A DNA stretch of 64,000 bases from Lachnospiraceae bacterium (lineage in GTDB: Bacteria > Bacillota > Clostridia > Lachnospirales > Lachnospiraceae): NCBI GenBank assembly GCA_017438305.1, contig JAFRVX010000165.1, positions 1-64,000 on the forward strand, written 5' to 3'. The position numbers and the translations under genes are program-made. The first letter of the stretch is position 1; every line of letters begins with the position of its first letter. This document shows positions 26,451-34,552 of the stretch, one piece after another. A model generated the notes under the pieces. That model worked only from the letters and a program-made list of their open reading frames with translations, was not told the origin of the DNA and searched no databases.

Positions 26451-26540
26451 GGTTTACCTGAATTTACCAATGTTTGTCTGGGTTGCCGATGTTTGTCTCT
26501 GTTTATCAGTGTTTGTCTCTGTTTGTCAGTGTCTGCCTGT
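26451..26540. repeat. About 20-bp tandem repeat
   Basis: Units starting GTTTGTCT at 26472, 26491 and 26511 (19, 20 and 20 bases), with degenerate units on either side. It lies in the 458-base gap between the pseudouridine synthase and thioesterase genes. The rest of that gap shows no gene; a small palindrome TGACA-CGTA-TGTCA at 26833-26846 precedes the thioesterase start. Confidence 0.7.
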
Positions 26541-26872
26541 ATTTTCCGTAGTTTTGTTTCCTGTCCTTTTATGCTGTATTTCTTCTTTCAGATCATGTTC
26601 TGATATCTGCCTGCGCCTTGACCTGTTTTCCCTGAGTAAAAGCCCGCTTTTTCCCCTGTGACGCGGATTTTCTCCCTGTGAGGCGCATCCTGATCTGTCC
26701 TCTGGGAGGCAAAGTTCTTGAAAGTTCCGGAAAAAAAGCGTATTATTGTTTTGTTTGCGTGCGCAGCCTTATCCGGGACCGCTGCAGGGTCCGAAAGAAC
26801 GGAACCGGCCGGTAATCATTTTCAGAGGCTTTTGACACGTATGTCATTATATCATTTACATTGGAGTCTGTC

Positions 26873-27601
26873 ATGATTGAAAAAGAGATCCCCATCACCA
26901 GTTTTGATGTTTTCCCCAACAGCACCGTCAAGCCCTCTTCCCTGCTCCGCTATATGCAGCAGGCCGCCCGGGAAGACTGCGATTCCATGGGGTGCACCTA
27001 TCCCTTCATGCGGGAGCAGAATACCGTTTTCGTGCTGACCCGACTGGGACTGAAGCTCTTCCGCCCTGTTACGGACAGGGAAGTGCTGACGCTGAAGACC
27101 TATAACAACAGCATCAACGGGCTCTTCTTCGACCGTGAATATGAGTTCTATTCCAACGGTGAAAAAGTGGCCCACTGTTCCAGCTTCTGGGTGCTGATCC
27201 GCTTCGATACCCGCCGTCTGGTGCGTCCGAAGGATTTCCCGGTCCAGTTCGAATCTCTGGGGCTTCCCGCCGACGTCATCGACATCCCCCGCAGTTTTGA
27301 CAGCGAAGGCGTTGAATTTACGGAGGACCGCCTGGTCCGGGTCTCCGACCTCGACGAAAACAACCATCTGAACAACTGCATCTATGCGGACATCTGCACC
27401 GACGCTCTTTCCCACTTTGACGGCCTTTCCCAGACCATCGAAGAGATGAAGATCATCTTCCGGCACGAAGCAAGGCTGGGGGACATTCTTTCCCTGTCCT
27501 TAAAGACCGACGGCACTGAGGCTGTGATCTTCGCGGAGAACGACACCACCGAAGAACCCTGTTTCGAAGCAACGTTCCGGTTCCGGGATATCGACGCCTG
27601 A
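26873..27601 (+). CDS. Acyl-ACP thioesterase
   Basis: 242 residues with a double-hotdog fold of the bacterial FatA/FatB-like type. The N-terminal domain holds FPNSTVKPSSLLRYMQQAAR and LTRLGLKLFRPVTDREVL. The second hotdog has the catalytic-region motif SDLDENNHLNNCIYADICTD (Asn/His pair). It hydrolyses acyl-ACP to release fatty acids. ATG 26873 is preferred because TTGGAG lies 6 bases upstream; the TTG of that same site is an unlikely start. A single plus-strand gene. Confidence 0.88.
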   Translation: MIEKEIPITSFDVFPNSTVKPSSLLRYMQQAAREDCDSMGCTYPFMREQNTVFVLTRLGLKLFRPVTDREVLTLKTYNNSINGLFFDREYEFYSNGEKVAHCSSFWVLIRFDTRRLVRPKDFPVQFESLGLPADVIDIPRSFDSEGVEFTEDRLVRVSDLDENNHLNNCIYADICTDALSHFDGLSQTIEEMKIIFRHEARLGDILSLSLKTDGTEAVIFAENDTTEEPCFEATFRFRDIDA

Positions 27602-27734
27602 ACGGGAACTCCGGTAAAGATACAGACGCCTCATTAAGAAGAACACCTGCCGGCGGCGGTCGATCGATCTCGATCAGATCTCGATCTGCTGCCGGTCTGT
27701 TTCTTCAGTAAATTTTCAATCTGTCGCTGTTGAG

Positions 27735-28454
27735 TTATCCGTTATTTTTCGGCCATTCCTCAGTAAGATCCTCGTCAGATGCAAGCCAGTCTTTTACCGC
27801 CAGGAGATCCGGCAGCACCGCTGCAGCTTTTTCGCGCATCTCATCGTCCGGCTCCAGCAGGTCCGGCACCATGAGGGGGATCATTCCGGCGGCAAAGGCT
27901 GCCCGGATGCCGCTGAAGGCGTCCTCGATCACCACACAGTTTTCCGGAGACACGCCGATGGCTTTGGCCGCTGTCAGGAAGATCTCCGGATCCGGCTTGG
28001 AATGAGTGACCATATCGCCGGAGATCAGCTCGTCAAAAAAGGATAGAAGATGGGCGTCCCGGATCTGGTTCCTGACCACTTCCTGCCGCGTGGAGGAAGC
28101 TACGGCTGTCTTCAGGCCCTTTTCCTTCAGGAATTCCAAAAGCTCCCGGATACCGGGCTTCATGGGAAGCCGGCCGTTGTCAAAGCGTTCGTGGTACATC
28201 CTGGACTGCTCCTGCCGGTAGACGTCATAGGGGAAATCCGGCCCGTAATGCTCCATCATGTTCTCCTTTGTCTGTGCCCAGCTGACGCCGATGCTCTTTT
28301 TATAGGGCTCGTCCACGTTTCCGAACCCGTACTTTCTTTCCAGTTCCTTCCAGCACTCGTAGACGCCTCTTTCCGAATCGAAAATGACGCCGTCCATATC
28401 AAAGATCACTGCACGGATCTCTGCAGGAACTCCGTTCCGGATCACTTTTCTCAT
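27735..28454 (-). CDS. HAD-family phosphatase / beta-phosphoglucomutase-like
   Basis: 239 residues. Motif I is VIFDMDGVIFDSERG (nucleophile Asp and acid Asp), motif II AVASSTRQEVV, motif III Lys in HSKPDPEIFL, and motif IV VIEDAFSGIRAAFAAG. The cap of about 80 residues places it in subfamily IA with sugar-phosphate phosphatases and beta-phosphoglucomutases. Substrate unknown. Nothing nearby points to a pathway. Confidence 0.85.
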   Translation of the reverse strand: MRKVIRNGVPAEIRAVIFDMDGVIFDSERGVYECWKELERKYGFGNVDEPYKKSIGVSWAQTKENMMEHYGPDFPYDVYRQEQSRMYHERFDNGRLPMKPGIRELLEFLKEKGLKTAVASSTRQEVVRNQIRDAHLLSFFDELISGDMVTHSKPDPEIFLTAAKAIGVSPENCVVIEDAFSGIRAAFAAGMIPLMVPDLLEPDDEMREKAAAVLPDLLAVKDWLASDEDLTEEWPKNNG

Positions 28455-28630
28455 ACTCTCTATCCTGCTTTCCAGACAATTTCAATACAGAACCGCAGCC
28501 GTCCCGCAGCGTATCCCGGATCCGCCGCATTATTTCCCGGCTGATTTGTTCCGATGCTGACTTTTCTTAATTTATCATAGCAGAAAACGGGCCTGATTTC
28601 ATCGGTTTTTTATAATTATCAGAACGATTT

Positions 28631-28870
28631 TCAGAGTGAAAATAAACTTTTGTATTTCGGTGAAAAATACCATATGGTACTTACAATTCCATGCGGTATG
28701 TGATAAACTGTTGTTGTCCATCTGGATATCCTCCTTTGTATGATGATTTGGTTGGCGAACCTCTTTCATTATACATTTGGAGGATTTTTTTCACAACGCT
28801 AAAACTCTTTCAACTACCTGCATAGCAGGTGGTTTATTTGTTTGGCCTTGTTTCACAACACTAAACAGGG
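28631..28870 (-). mobile_element. Broken left end of an IS200/IS605-family element with tnpA relic
   Basis: An ATG at 28721 preceded by GGAGG opens MDNNSLSHTAWNCKYHMVF, which is the start of a Y1 (TnpA) transposase. One extra T after the Phe codon shifts the frame; in the shifted frame SPKYKS continues and then stops at 28631. Upstream lies a 10-bp hairpin with loop ATA (28812-28834, AACTACCTGC / GCAGGTGGTT) typical of the subterminal left-end hairpin. The catalytic HUH and Tyr regions are gone. The remaining gap (28455-28630) shows nothing else. Confidence 0.75.
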
Positions 28871-28882
28871 ACTTACCTTGAC

Positions 28883-28919
28883 AAAAAATACCCGGAAGAG
28901 TTTCGCCTCTTCCGGGTAT
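28883..28919 (-). terminator. Terminator of the hsp20 gene
   Basis: ATACCCGGAAGAG (28888-28900) and CTCTTCCGGGTAT (28907-28919) form a 13-bp perfect stem with a 6-base loop. The A-run at 28883-28888 reads as a U-tract on the minus strand. It lies about 110 bases after the Hsp20 stop. Confidence 0.9.
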
Positions 28920-29027
28920 CGTATCTTTACCATTTGTTTAATTTACTTTACCGTCTGTTTTTTCTTGTGATCAGAAATCACCTTTTCCGTTCATCTTACG
29001 GGTATGGATCCCGCATCCGCAGGCCGG

Positions 29028-29483
29028 TCATCCCTCGATCATTATGGTTTTCTTTTCGGGAACCTTCTCGGTTTCCTTCTTCGGGACGCTCAGCTTCAGG
29101 ACGCCGTCCTCGAATTTCGCCTTGATATCTTCTTCGGTAACGGCTTCGCCTACGTAGAAGCTTCTGGAAAGGGCGCCGCTGTAACGCTCCTGGCGGATGA
29201 GTTTGCCTTTCTTTGTCTTCTCGTCCTTGTCAAGGCCCTTTGCCGCGCTTACGGTCAGATAACCGTTGTCCAGTTTAACGGTGATCTCATCTTTCTTGAA
29301 GCCCGGAAGGTCAATGTCCACTTCATAACCTTCGTCATGTTCGTGGACGTCCGTCTTCATCAGGCGGGCTGCGTTCTTACCGTAAAGCTTACGGTCGATG
29401 TTCTCGAAATCCCCAAAGGGGTTCCAGTTGAAGTCCATCAGATCTTCAAACAGATTCTCATTAAAAATACTCGGGTACAACAT
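29028..29483 (-). CDS. Small heat-shock protein, Hsp20/alpha-crystallin family
   Basis: 151 residues. The N-terminal arm (LYPSIFNENLFEDLMDFNWN) is followed by the alpha-crystallin domain from about residue 40: TDVHEHDEGYEVDIDLPGFK, DEITVKLDNGYLTV and FEDGVLKLSVPK. It is an ATP-independent chaperone that holds unfolded proteins. AAAGGAGG precedes the ATG. Its promoter overlaps a CIRCE operator (29626-29652), so HrcA repression is expected. It is a single-gene unit ending in the 28883-28919 terminator. Confidence 0.95.
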   Translation of the reverse strand: MLYPSIFNENLFEDLMDFNWNPFGDFENIDRKLYGKNAARLMKTDVHEHDEGYEVDIDLPGFKKDEITVKLDNGYLTVSAAKGLDKDEKTKKGKLIRQERYSGALSRSFYVGEAVTEEDIKAKFEDGVLKLSVPKKETEKVPEKKTIMIEG

Positions 29484-29610
29484 AGGTCATTTCCTCCTTT
29501 TACTCATCACATAGTTTATGTTATGAGCAACGGGACGGAGGCTTCGGATCGTTCCGGTTTTCATTTCATTCTTCCGGTTCTGATCGTCTCTGTTCCTTTG
29601 TTCTGACCAT

Positions 29611-29639
29611 GTTATAGCACTGTTGTTAGCACTTGTCAA
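29611..29639 (-). promoter_or_regulatory. Sigma-A promoter of hsp20
   Basis: On the minus strand TTGACA (29639-29634), a 17-base spacer and TATAAC (29616-29611). The -35 hexamer lies inside the CIRCE element, so repressor binding would block it. The leader to the ATG at 29483 is about 120 bases. Confidence 0.88.
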
Positions 29640-29652
29640 TAGCGAGTGCTAA
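29626..29652. promoter_or_regulatory. CIRCE operator (HrcA site)
   Basis: TTAGCACTT, nine bases, GAGTGCTAA: the 9-9-9 CIRCE inverted repeat with one mismatch to the consensus TTAGCACTC. This is the known binding site of the heat-shock repressor HrcA, normally found before groES and dnaK operons. Confidence 0.92.
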
Positions 29653-29761
29653 TTTATCTGTGAATCTTTTGTGAACACCTTCAAATCCGGTTCCGACGTC
29701 AGAGCCCCTTCTGGTTTTCTGTTCATGACGGTTAACCGGGTTCCGTCTGTTTTCCATCCGT

Positions 29762-29863
29762 GCCGGTTTTCCGATTATCATGTTTTTCCGTCCGTGCCGG
29801 TTTTCCGATTATCGTGTTTTTCCATCCGCGCCGGTTTTCCGATTCCCGTATTTTTCCGTCTGT
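29762..29863. repeat. 34-bp tandem repeat, three copies
   Basis: Units beginning GCCGGTTTTCCGATT at 29762, 29796 and 29830, with a partial fourth at 29864 running into the transporter gene's end. Copies differ at a few positions. It lies between the 3' end of the transporter gene and the hsp20 promoter. Confidence 0.85.
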
Positions 29864-29876
29864 GCCGGTTTAAAGA

Positions 29877-31268
29877 TTACTGTCTCGCTTTTTCGGCCTG
29901 CAGCTCTTCGATCTGTTTCTTTCCAAGCGGATAGACGAATCTTAAGAGCACGAACACCAGGATGTAAAGCACCGCTGGGATCAGCACGGAATAGGCATAC
30001 ATGCCTCTTAAGGCCGCGTCATCGATGTTAGCGGTATTCAGTACGTTCTCCGTATAGCCGATCCTAAGCAGGGCGGCATTCACCAGGATCGCGGCGATGG
30101 TCTGGCCCAGCTTCCTCATGAAGGAGTAAAAGGCGTAGGACGTCGCGCTGTCATTCAGGCCGAACTTCACTTCGTTGTAATCCATGGCATCGCTCGCCAG
30201 CGACCAGACCAGCAGGAAGATGAAGGCGTTTCCGATGCCGGACAGGAGCAGCACCACCAGATAGATCACCACGTTGTGGGTGTTTAACAGATACAGCACC
30301 AGATTGCAGACGCCCGCCAGCAGGATGCCGTAGGAGCAGATCTCCCGCCGCCCGAATTTATTGCCGAGCTTCGTGGCAAAGAACATGATCACCGCCACCG
30401 GCAGATACTGGAAGACCGTGGGCATAAGGGTCAGGCCCGGCGCCTTGAAATAGTAGTCGAACAGATAGCTGTAATAGCTCTGGCCGAACATCTGGGCCGC
30501 TAAAAACAGCATGCTGGCAAGACACACCGCCACAAAGGGCCGGCTCTTAAGAAGCGCCTTGATGACCTGCATCGTCTGGCCTTTTTCCCTGGGTTTCGGC
30601 ACCGACTGCACCCGCTCTTTGGTCCAGTTGTAGGTCAGTAAGAAGCCGACGGCCGCCAGCACCGCGATCACGATAACGCCGATGATGATCTTCTGATAGG
30701 ACATGACCGAATTTCCGGAGCTGTCCTTCACATAACAGAGGGAGATCAGGGCCATCGCCGGCATGGCGCCGAAGGTGGAGCCGATGGAACGGAACACGGA
30801 CAGTGTCGACCGCTCCTTATCGGAGCTGGTGATCACCTGGGCCAGGGATCCGTAGGGGATGTTGATGCAGGTATACAGCATTCCGAAGAGGATGTAGGTC
30901 ACATAGGCATAGATCAGGCTGCCGGTCTGGGAAAGCCCCGGGATCCGGACAAACATCAGCACCGCCGCGAAGGCCACCGGCAAGGCGAAGATCTTCAGCC
31001 ATCTTCTGTAACGGCCGTCAGCCCGGGTGCCCGCACTATCGATGATCCGCCCCCACAGGGGGTCGTTGATCGCGTCCCAGATCCGGGCCACGATGAACAT
31101 GATCATGATGCTGACCACGCTGACGCCCACCACATCGGTGTAGTACTTCTGCAGCACGCTCTGCACCAGACCGAAGACCAGCAGGGAGGAGAAATCCCCC
31201 ATCGCATAGCCGATCTTGTCCTTCGCAGTGATGCCGCTGGTTTGCGCAAGAACCTTTTCCTTTGACAT
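29877..31268 (-). CDS. GPH-family sugar:cation symporter (MFS)
   Basis: 463 residues with about 12 membrane segments. The opening DKIGYAMGDFSSLLVFGLVQ and the loop RIWDAINDPLWGRIIDSAGT are hallmarks of the glycoside-pentoside-hexuronide symporters (MelB type). The cation-site Asp region is in WDAINDPLWG. It would import a glycoside with Na+ or H+. It lies downstream of the GH31 gene on the same strand, 235 bases away, so its cargo is probably the GH31 substrate. Confidence 0.88.
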   Translation of the reverse strand: MSKEKVLAQTSGITAKDKIGYAMGDFSSLLVFGLVQSVLQKYYTDVVGVSVVSIMIMFIVARIWDAINDPLWGRIIDSAGTRADGRYRRWLKIFALPVAFAAVLMFVRIPGLSQTGSLIYAYVTYILFGMLYTCINIPYGSLAQVITSSDKERSTLSVFRSIGSTFGAMPAMALISLCYVKDSSGNSVMSYQKIIIGVIVIAVLAAVGFLLTYNWTKERVQSVPKPREKGQTMQVIKALLKSRPFVAVCLASMLFLAAQMFGQSYYSYLFDYYFKAPGLTLMPTVFQYLPVAVIMFFATKLGNKFGRREICSYGILLAGVCNLVLYLLNTHNVVIYLVVLLLSGIGNAFIFLLVWSLASDAMDYNEVKFGLNDSATSYAFYSFMRKLGQTIAAILVNAALLRIGYTENVLNTANIDDAALRGMYAYSVLIPAVLYILVFVLLRFVYPLGKKQIEELQAEKARQ

Positions 31269-31503
31269 TTTCAGTGTCTTCCTTTCGTTTTTTCTTCGTG
31301 TTCTCTTTTATTATTACCCTTCGGGGGTTGACCTTCAGGGCTCTGTTCTGAAGCTATATAGAAAGCGAAAAAGAAATCTTAACTTTGCTCGTTTGATATG
31401 CCGTTCGCGGTACCGCTGCAGGATCAGCTTCCCTGCATCGGTCAGCCATGAACCTTTCAGTTCAAAAGCTCTTTAACAATCTTTTCCCTTATTTACGAGG
31501 GGT

Positions 31504-33741
31504 TCAGGAATGCAAGCTGATGATCTCCGGATCCTTCATGGCGGCTTTCCGGATGAATACCGGAATTCTGCCTACAGGCGCTTCCACGGTGATGGTCCGG
31601 CTAGCAGATTTACCCGTTGCCGCCTCTCCAGTTCCTGCTTCTCCTGTTGCGGCTCTATCGTTGTTCAGATCGTTTACGACTTTGCCGCCGCTGAAAACCT
31701 TACCCGTCCAGAAATCCACCCACTCATCTGCCGGGAGATAAACCTGTCTTGAAACGGCGCCTTCCGTCAGGACAGGCGCGATCAGCAGATCCCGGCCAAG
31801 GAGATATTCGTCCGTCAGGGTATAGATATCGGGAGCTTCCCAGGAAACGCTCTGGTCAGCTGAAGTTCTGCCGATCGGCATTTTTTTCGAAGCCTGCTCG
31901 GTTTTCGTCTCTGCAGAAACCTCTTCCTCATAATGATAGAACAGCGGCCTGATCACGGGCAGGGCGTCCCGCACCAGTTCCTCTTCACATTTTTTCAGAT
32001 AAGGCGCCAGCTTTTCGTGGATCACAGCGAAGGTCTTCAGGTGCTTAAGAAGGGCCTCCGATGCGTCGAACTGCACGTTGTTCCAGGGCTGGTTGCCCTC
32101 GTGAAAACGCATCACGGGCGAGAAGGCGTTCATTTCCTCCCAACGCATCAGCAGCTCCTCCGAGCGCTTCATGCCGTCGTTCGTGGTATAGCCGCCGGTG
32201 TCCGAATGGGAGATGCCGAAGCCGCTCATGGAGAGGGACAGCATGGCGGGGATCACAGAGCCGATGCCGTCGTCCAGTGACCAGTCCACGTGCTGGTCCC
32301 CGGTCCACATCATCAGATTGTCCTTAACGGAGCCGGTGAAGCCGGCCCGCATAAAGAAGAATATCTCGTCTTCTTTGCCGCATTCTGCTATAGCTTCCCG
32401 GTTCAGCCGCGCCCAGACCGCCGGCCACCGATTGTGCCACTCTTCCGCGCTCTCCCCGTTGAAAAGCACCGCGTCCGTCGGCAGATATTCGCCGAAATCC
32501 GCCATCCAGCCGGAGAGCCCGGCGCCGATCATATTGGTTTTGATGAGTTCTTTATACCAGGCATAAGCCGCCGGGTTGGTAAAATCGATCATGGCCGCGG
32601 GGAAGACGGTGATGGTGACCAGATAATCCTCTCCGTTTTTGTCTTTTACGAGATACCCCTTTTCGTGAGCCTCCTGATAGAGCTCCCGCTCCAGGGCGAT
32701 AAAAGGATTGATATAGCCTAAAAACCTCACGCCTTTTTCCCGAAGCGCCCGGATCCTTTCCGGAAGGTCGGGATACAGTTCCCGGTCATAACGCCAGTTC
32801 CACATCACCTGGTAGCCGAAGGTATTGTTCCTGCAGCCGCACCAGTCCTGGCACCAGACCGCGCTTACCGGAATGCCGGCGTCCATCAGGGTCCGGACCT
32901 TCTTTTCCGCCTCATCGATCCCCCGCTGGGAAGCGGCGATCACGCCGTCGTATACCCAGGAAGGCATCTTCCGCTGCCCGCCCAGGAGATCCCTTAATTT
33001 CCGGCTGAGTTCCGGAAAAGATCCGGCCTCCCCGACGACGATGCAGGGCTCCTCCTGGAGGTACAAAGTGGTTTCTGTCTTACTTGTAAAATCAAACTTC
33101 ATGAAACGGGTGGTATCGCAGTGGATAAAGTATTTATCCGAAGACACCACCGTGGGCTGGACATAATAGGATTCGTACTCGGAAAAAGGCAGCTTGTGGT
33201 ACGGATCCTTTCCGGTCCGGGCTTCCCGCTCCTTCTTTTCTTCGATCCGCTTGCTGTTCTGATGTTCCGCGGTGAAGATCCGGACTTCCTGACCTTTCAG
33301 ATCCCACTCGGAATAGGTTTCGCCGGTCCCGTACAGATGCTCGGCGGGATCCGCCGGGAAGGTGATCCAGAAGCGGTTGGGAAGCAACGGTTTCACCATG
33401 ATAGGCGAGCCCTGCTTTCCCCGGGCACCGGCATAGGAAAGTATTTCAGTGCCGTTCTCCCGCTTATAAGAGAGCAGATATTCAACAGGGCTCTCCGGAT
33501 CTTCAAAAATCATGAAATACGCCTCCGCCGGAATCCGGGAAGCCATATCTTTTTCCGGTGCTCCGATACCCGGGACGGACTCATCTTCTCCGCTTTTTTC
33601 CTGGAACTCCACGTCTGAAAACTTCAGCTCTTTACGGTAAACCAGGTTTTCTTTATAATCAAATGATCCTTTAAACATGGAGAAATGGTTTTCTCCGAAG
33701 CCTATGGAAAAGCCTATCGCCTCCGGATTTGAAAACAGCAT
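31504..33741 (-). CDS. GH31 alpha-glycosidase, YihQ-like but lacking the sulfonate Arg
   Basis: 745 residues. The nucleophile is Asp415 in GWMADFGEYLPTD and the acid/base is Asp482 in MMWTGDQHVDWSLDDG. Relative to E. coli YihQ sulfoquinovosidase, as I remember its numbering, residues align with a constant offset of +10. Gln272, Gln298, Trp314, Tyr518 and His547 match its sulfonate-pocket residues, but Arg301 corresponds to Gln311 here. A sulfoquinoside substrate is therefore doubtful; a related neutral alpha-glucoside is more likely. Two low-complexity inserts (about 608-636 and 689-715) are unusual. No signal peptide, so it acts after uptake, probably by the adjacent GPH transporter. GGAGG precedes the ATG. 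Confidence 0.88.
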   Translation of the reverse strand: MLFSNPEAIGFSIGFGENHFSMFKGSFDYKENLVYRKELKFSDVEFQEKSGEDESVPGIGAPEKDMASRIPAEAYFMIFEDPESPVEYLLSYKRENGTEILSYAGARGKQGSPIMVKPLLPNRFWITFPADPAEHLYGTGETYSEWDLKGQEVRIFTAEHQNSKRIEEKKEREARTGKDPYHKLPFSEYESYYVQPTVVSSDKYFIHCDTTRFMKFDFTSKTETTLYLQEEPCIVVGEAGSFPELSRKLRDLLGGQRKMPSWVYDGVIAASQRGIDEAEKKVRTLMDAGIPVSAVWCQDWCGCRNNTFGYQVMWNWRYDRELYPDLPERIRALREKGVRFLGYINPFIALERELYQEAHEKGYLVKDKNGEDYLVTITVFPAAMIDFTNPAAYAWYKELIKTNMIGAGLSGWMADFGEYLPTDAVLFNGESAEEWHNRWPAVWARLNREAIAECGKEDEIFFFMRAGFTGSVKDNLMMWTGDQHVDWSLDDGIGSVIPAMLSLSMSGFGISHSDTGGYTTNDGMKRSEELLMRWEEMNAFSPVMRFHEGNQPWNNVQFDASEALLKHLKTFAVIHEKLAPYLKKCEEELVRDALPVIRPLFYHYEEEVSAETKTEQASKKMPIGRTSADQSVSWEAPDIYTLTDEYLLGRDLLIAPVLTEGAVSRQVYLPADEWVDFWTGKVFSGGKVVNDLNNDRAATGEAGTGEAATGKSASRTITVEAPVGRIPVFIRKAAMKDPEIISLHS

Positions 33742-34056
33742 GGCAATGATCCTCCCGAATAACCCAAACGAAACCGTTTTTATTGATAACTGTTCATCGT
33801 CATAAACAAATTATGGTCAAAAGAAAACGCTGCCTTATGCCAAATGCAGTATACTGTCACTTTAGCACAAAGCAGCTTTATTTTCTACCATTATTTTAGG
33901 TTTATTTAACAATCCCAGCCGCAGGGAAGCGCACTGTTCCTTTCCCGGCCGGTATTCATTTTCCGGGACCCGGGATCCGGTAAAGGGACAGCGCGAAAAC
34001 CTCTGTTTTCCTCGTTTCCGGCGGATGTTCTCATCTTTCCGGCTTTATAAGTCTGT
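33742..34056. other. Leader of the GH31 gene and gap, no gene seen
   Basis: About 315 bases between the GH31 start and the end of 34057-34518. It holds the LacI-type operator at 33766-33779 and AT-rich promoter-like DNA around 33790-33890. No gene was supported. Confidence 0.5.
33766..33779. promoter_or_regulatory. LacI-type operator upstream of the GH31 gene
   Basis: AAACG-AAAC-CGTTT, a perfect 5-bp inverted repeat with the central CG spacing used by LacI/GalR-family repressors. It is 24 bases before the GH31 start codon. No LacI-family gene is in the window, so the regulator is unknown. Confidence 0.5.
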
Positions 34057-34518
34057 TTATTTATAGGTTCCGCATTCTTCACAATAAAGCTGCGAACTCT
34101 TATTGGTATGGCCGCATTTCTGACAGGTCCACCATTTCTCATTTTTCGAAACTGCAGCATGAAGATCGGACCTTCCGCCGGTTCTCGGTGCGATCGGCGG
34201 CGCTGCGGGAGTATTACCGGCCGCATTTCCTCCGGAATTCTTCAGGCTCTGCTGCAGCTGATCGATCTTATCTTGAAGCGTCTTGATCCTGCCCTCATTC
34301 GTTTCAGCGCTTTCCGCCGCCTGCCCGATGGCATAGGTCACCAGGGTCCCGAGCCAGGAACCGAAACATCCGAGTGCCAGTGTGAGCAGTCCCCGTAAAA
34401 ATGCGCCTCTCAATCCGCTAGCCCAGATGATTATGGCACCGATAATACTGCCGATGATTCCCAGGACGCATACTGCCATTGCCAGTGCTTTTACTTTTGA
34501 TCCAACATTCTCAAACAT
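34057..34518 (-). CDS. Membrane protein with C-terminal zinc ribbon
   Basis: 153 residues. Two hydrophobic helices (about 10-35 and 38-65) are followed by a coiled coil (NEGRIKTLQDKIDQLQQSLK), a flexible Gly/Ala/Pro linker and a zinc ribbon at the end with two CxxC pairs (CQKCGHTN and CEECGTYK). Function unknown. It may be a small membrane scaffold with the ribbon in the cytosol. It lies 34 bases after the 2-hydroxyacid dehydrogenase gene. Confidence 0.8.
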   Translation of the reverse strand: MFENVGSKVKALAMAVCVLGIIGSIIGAIIIWASGLRGAFLRGLLTLALGCFGSWLGTLVTYAIGQAAESAETNEGRIKTLQDKIDQLQQSLKNSGGNAAGNTPAAPPIAPRTGGRSDLHAAVSKNEKWWTCQKCGHTNKSSQLYCEECGTYK

Positions 34519-34552
34519 TTTTCCCTCCTTCTGTTTAACCCACGATGAAGAT

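Noticed and set aside
28812..28834. CRISPR repeat
   Set aside because: The palindrome occurs once, and the tnpA start just downstream shows it is an IS200/IS605 end.
31504..33741. Calling the GH31 enzyme a true sulfoquinovosidase
   Set aside because: The sulfonate-binding Arg position is Gln, and no sulfoquinovose catabolic gene is in the window.
33906..34226. Minus-strand open frame of 106 codons
   Set aside because: Overlaps the zinc-ribbon gene in another frame and has no SD or domain.
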